From positions 55,531-119,530 of the forward strand of contig NZ_FMXE01000014.1 in the NCBI RefSeq assembly GCF_900103735.1: a stretch of DNA of 64,000 bases. Reading direction: 5' to 3'. The DNA comes from Algoriphagus alkaliphilus (GTDB taxonomy: Bacteria; Bacteroidota; Bacteroidia; Cytophagales; Cyclobacteriaceae). Both the position numbers and the translations under genes were made by a program. Below the pieces are notes generated by a model. The model was not told the DNA's origin and did no database searches. It saw only the letters and a program-made list of their open reading frames with translations. Positions 63,128-64,000 of the stretch are shown one piece after another. How positions within the stretch are numbered: position 1 is the stretch's first letter; each line of letters opens with the position of its first letter.

Positions 63128-64000
63128 GTCGAGTAGGTAAGGGGAATTTCACCCCAAACCTCTCACAGCACCGTGCGTGATAGTCTCTCCGCCGCGGCGG
63201 ACGCTTCCAAAGTTAGGCCTCCTTTTCTTACCAAGAGTTGGTGGTACCAGTTGCCAGTGAGCAAAAAGATTTGGCTTTCCCCGGTAAACTGTTACCAACC
63301 ACCTGATAGCCTTCCTTTTACCCAGTCTCCGTTTCTGAGCCATCTTCCATTCTATCAATTTCCTGTTCAGCCAAAACCACAATCCTACCGTAGTCCATTT
63401 ATGGAACTTGCAGTAATAGTTAATCCAGCCTTTTAACATGACATTGATAGCAGATGACAGTTCTTGGATATTTCCTCTGAATTTCCTTATCGAAAATTTT
63501 CTGAGTTTATCCCTGACTGAGGTCTTAGAAGACTCACTCATACACGCAGCGGTGATCAGTTTCAGCCCATCTTTTGTCGGACAATAACGGGGCTTAAACG
63601 AATAACCCAGAAAGTCAAATGAGGATGCCGCTTCTGGGTTTTCCCTGTTTCGGTCATTTCGGCAGCAGACAATCTTTGTCTTTGCTTCGTTCATTGACAG
63701 TCCGCACTCGTTCAGTCGTTCCCCTAATCGGGTTTTCATGAATGCTGCTTGCTTGTTGCTTACGCAGTGAACAATGATGTCGTCCGAGTATCTCTCGAAC
63801 TGCATTTTCGGAAAATACTTCGCCATCCACTTGTCGAAGGTGAAGTGGAGAAACATATTCGCTAGCAGTCCACTGATAACCCCTCCCTGAGGAGTACCCT
63901 TCTCTCGTCTTTCAGTCACTCCTGTTCCCTGTTTCACAACATCGGCTTTCAGCCAACGCTCGATGTACATCAAAACCCATTTCTCTTGGGTGTAGTATTC
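63128..64000 (-). mobile_element. Group II intron, 3' portion (runs off the right edge)
   Basis: The minus strand carries an intron-type reverse transcriptase and, overlapping its 3' end, a terminal region that fits domains V-VI. Domain V is suggested by AAGCGTCCG and CACGCACGGTGC. Domain VI is suggested by TGTGAGAGG, the hairpin GGGGTGAAATTCCCC and CCTACTCGAC at 63137-63128. In CCTACTCGAC the A seven bases from the end would be the bulged branch-point adenosine, and the AC end fits group II 3' splice sites. The 5' half, including the 5' splice site and exon-binding sites, lies outside the window. It sits in the gap next to the hairpin after the response-regulator gene. Confidence 0.8.
63149..64000 (-). 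CDS. ltrA: Group II intron reverse transcriptase/maturase, C-terminal part
   Basis: The frame stays open to base 64000 (EYYTQEKWV precedes LMYIERWLKADVV), so the N-terminus is missing. RT motifs seen are GTPQGGVISGLLANMFLHFTFD and the active site YSDDIIVHC (Ser in place of the common Ala in YADD). Then come LSMNEAKTKIV and FLGYSF. The maturase (X) domain follows as LRKFSIRKFRGNIQELSSAINVMLKGWINYYCKFHKW. The C-terminus ends in RRGGETITHGAVRGLG, encoded by the intron's own domain V region. No H-N-H endonuclease domain is apparent. The enzyme splices and mobilises the intron. Confidence 0.92.
   Translation of the reverse strand, partial: EYYTQEKWVLMYIERWLKADVVKQGTGVTERREKGTPQGGVISGLLANMFLHFTFDKWMAKYFPKMQFERYSDDIIVHCVSNKQAAFMKTRLGERLNECGLSMNEAKTKIVCCRNDRNRENPEAASSFDFLGYSFKPRYCPTKDGLKLITAACMSESSKTSVRDKLRKFSIRKFRGNIQELSSAINVMLKGWINYYCKFHKWTTVGLWFWLNRKLIEWKMAQKRRLGKRKAIRWLVTVYRGKPNLFAHWQLVPPTLGKKRRPNFGSVRRGGETITHGAVRGLG

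Noticed and set aside
63089..63148. Class C group II intron insertion behind a terminator
   Set aside because: Class C introns insert with the hairpin in the 5' exon. Here the hairpin is on the 3' side of the intron, and the 5' junction is outside the window, so the class cannot be stated.
63187..63202. CGCCGCGGCG palindrome as a protein-binding site
   Set aside because: It lies inside the intron domain V region and the maturase frame, so RNA structure or coding explains it.

Overview
The window looks like chromosome of an aerobic member of the Bacteroidota, most likely a Cytophagales / Algoriphagus-like bacterium. This is inferred from family content (FISUMP protein, DUF2911 lipoprotein, Bacteroidota-type SLBB exporter and Wzc, TPR histidine kinase), moderate-to-low G+C, and promoter-like TAnnTTTG -7 boxes. 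Taxonomy is an inference. No tRNA, rRNA or CRISPR array was seen, and no gap between genes exceeds 300 bases.

Region 1 (1-37001, all minus strand) is a capsule / exopolysaccharide cluster. Read in the direction of transcription it starts at a winged-helix regulator (36965) and an SLBB outer-membrane exporter. It continues with UDP-glucose dehydrogenase, a Wzz-type chain-length protein and the WbpB/WbpD/WbpE set for UDP-2,3-diacetamido-2,3-dideoxy-glucuronate. Further genes encode aminotransferases, epimerases, acyltransferases, two asparagine-synthase-like amidotransferases, many glycosyltransferases, Wzx, Wzy and a Wzi-like barrel. A second module follows: UDP-HexNAc dehydrogenase, Wza, a Wzc tyrosine kinase, an ABC flippase-type transporter and glycosyltransferases running off the left edge. 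The two modules share two cis elements: a 19-bp palindrome (TGAGTAMC-N3-GKTACTCA type) and a 24-bp leader element resembling the ops/JUMPstart element of RfaH-type antitermination. A DUF4091 gene inside the cluster is a pseudogene.

Region 2 (37072-45472) holds mostly stand-alone genes: a small membrane protein, a penicillin-acylase-family hydrolase, a DUF2911 lipoprotein, an endonuclease/exonuclease/phosphatase-family membrane protein, an MMPL/RND transporter, thymidylate synthase and an NTF2-like protein. It ends at a perfect bidirectional terminator.

Region 3 (45531-63084) is the part I could not match to a described system. A seven-gene minus-strand operon encodes exported proteins: two ~1,100-residue tandem paralogues with a TPR block and a Cys-containing C-terminal domain, a split version of the same architecture on two genes in swapped order, a Ca-binding FG-GAP/VCBS protein, a FISUMP protein and a small secreted protein. 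Two further exported proteins and a TPR-histidine-kinase / LuxR-type response-regulator pair lie beside it. Three of the four transcription units carry an 18-bp ATCCTGT-N4-ACAGGAT-type palindrome exactly 22 bp before a TAGsTTTn box, and the fourth carries a weaker copy. This suggests one regulon driven by the adjacent two-component system.

The right edge (63128-64000) is the 3' part of a group II intron with its reverse transcriptase / maturase, inserted beside the terminator of the response-regulator gene.
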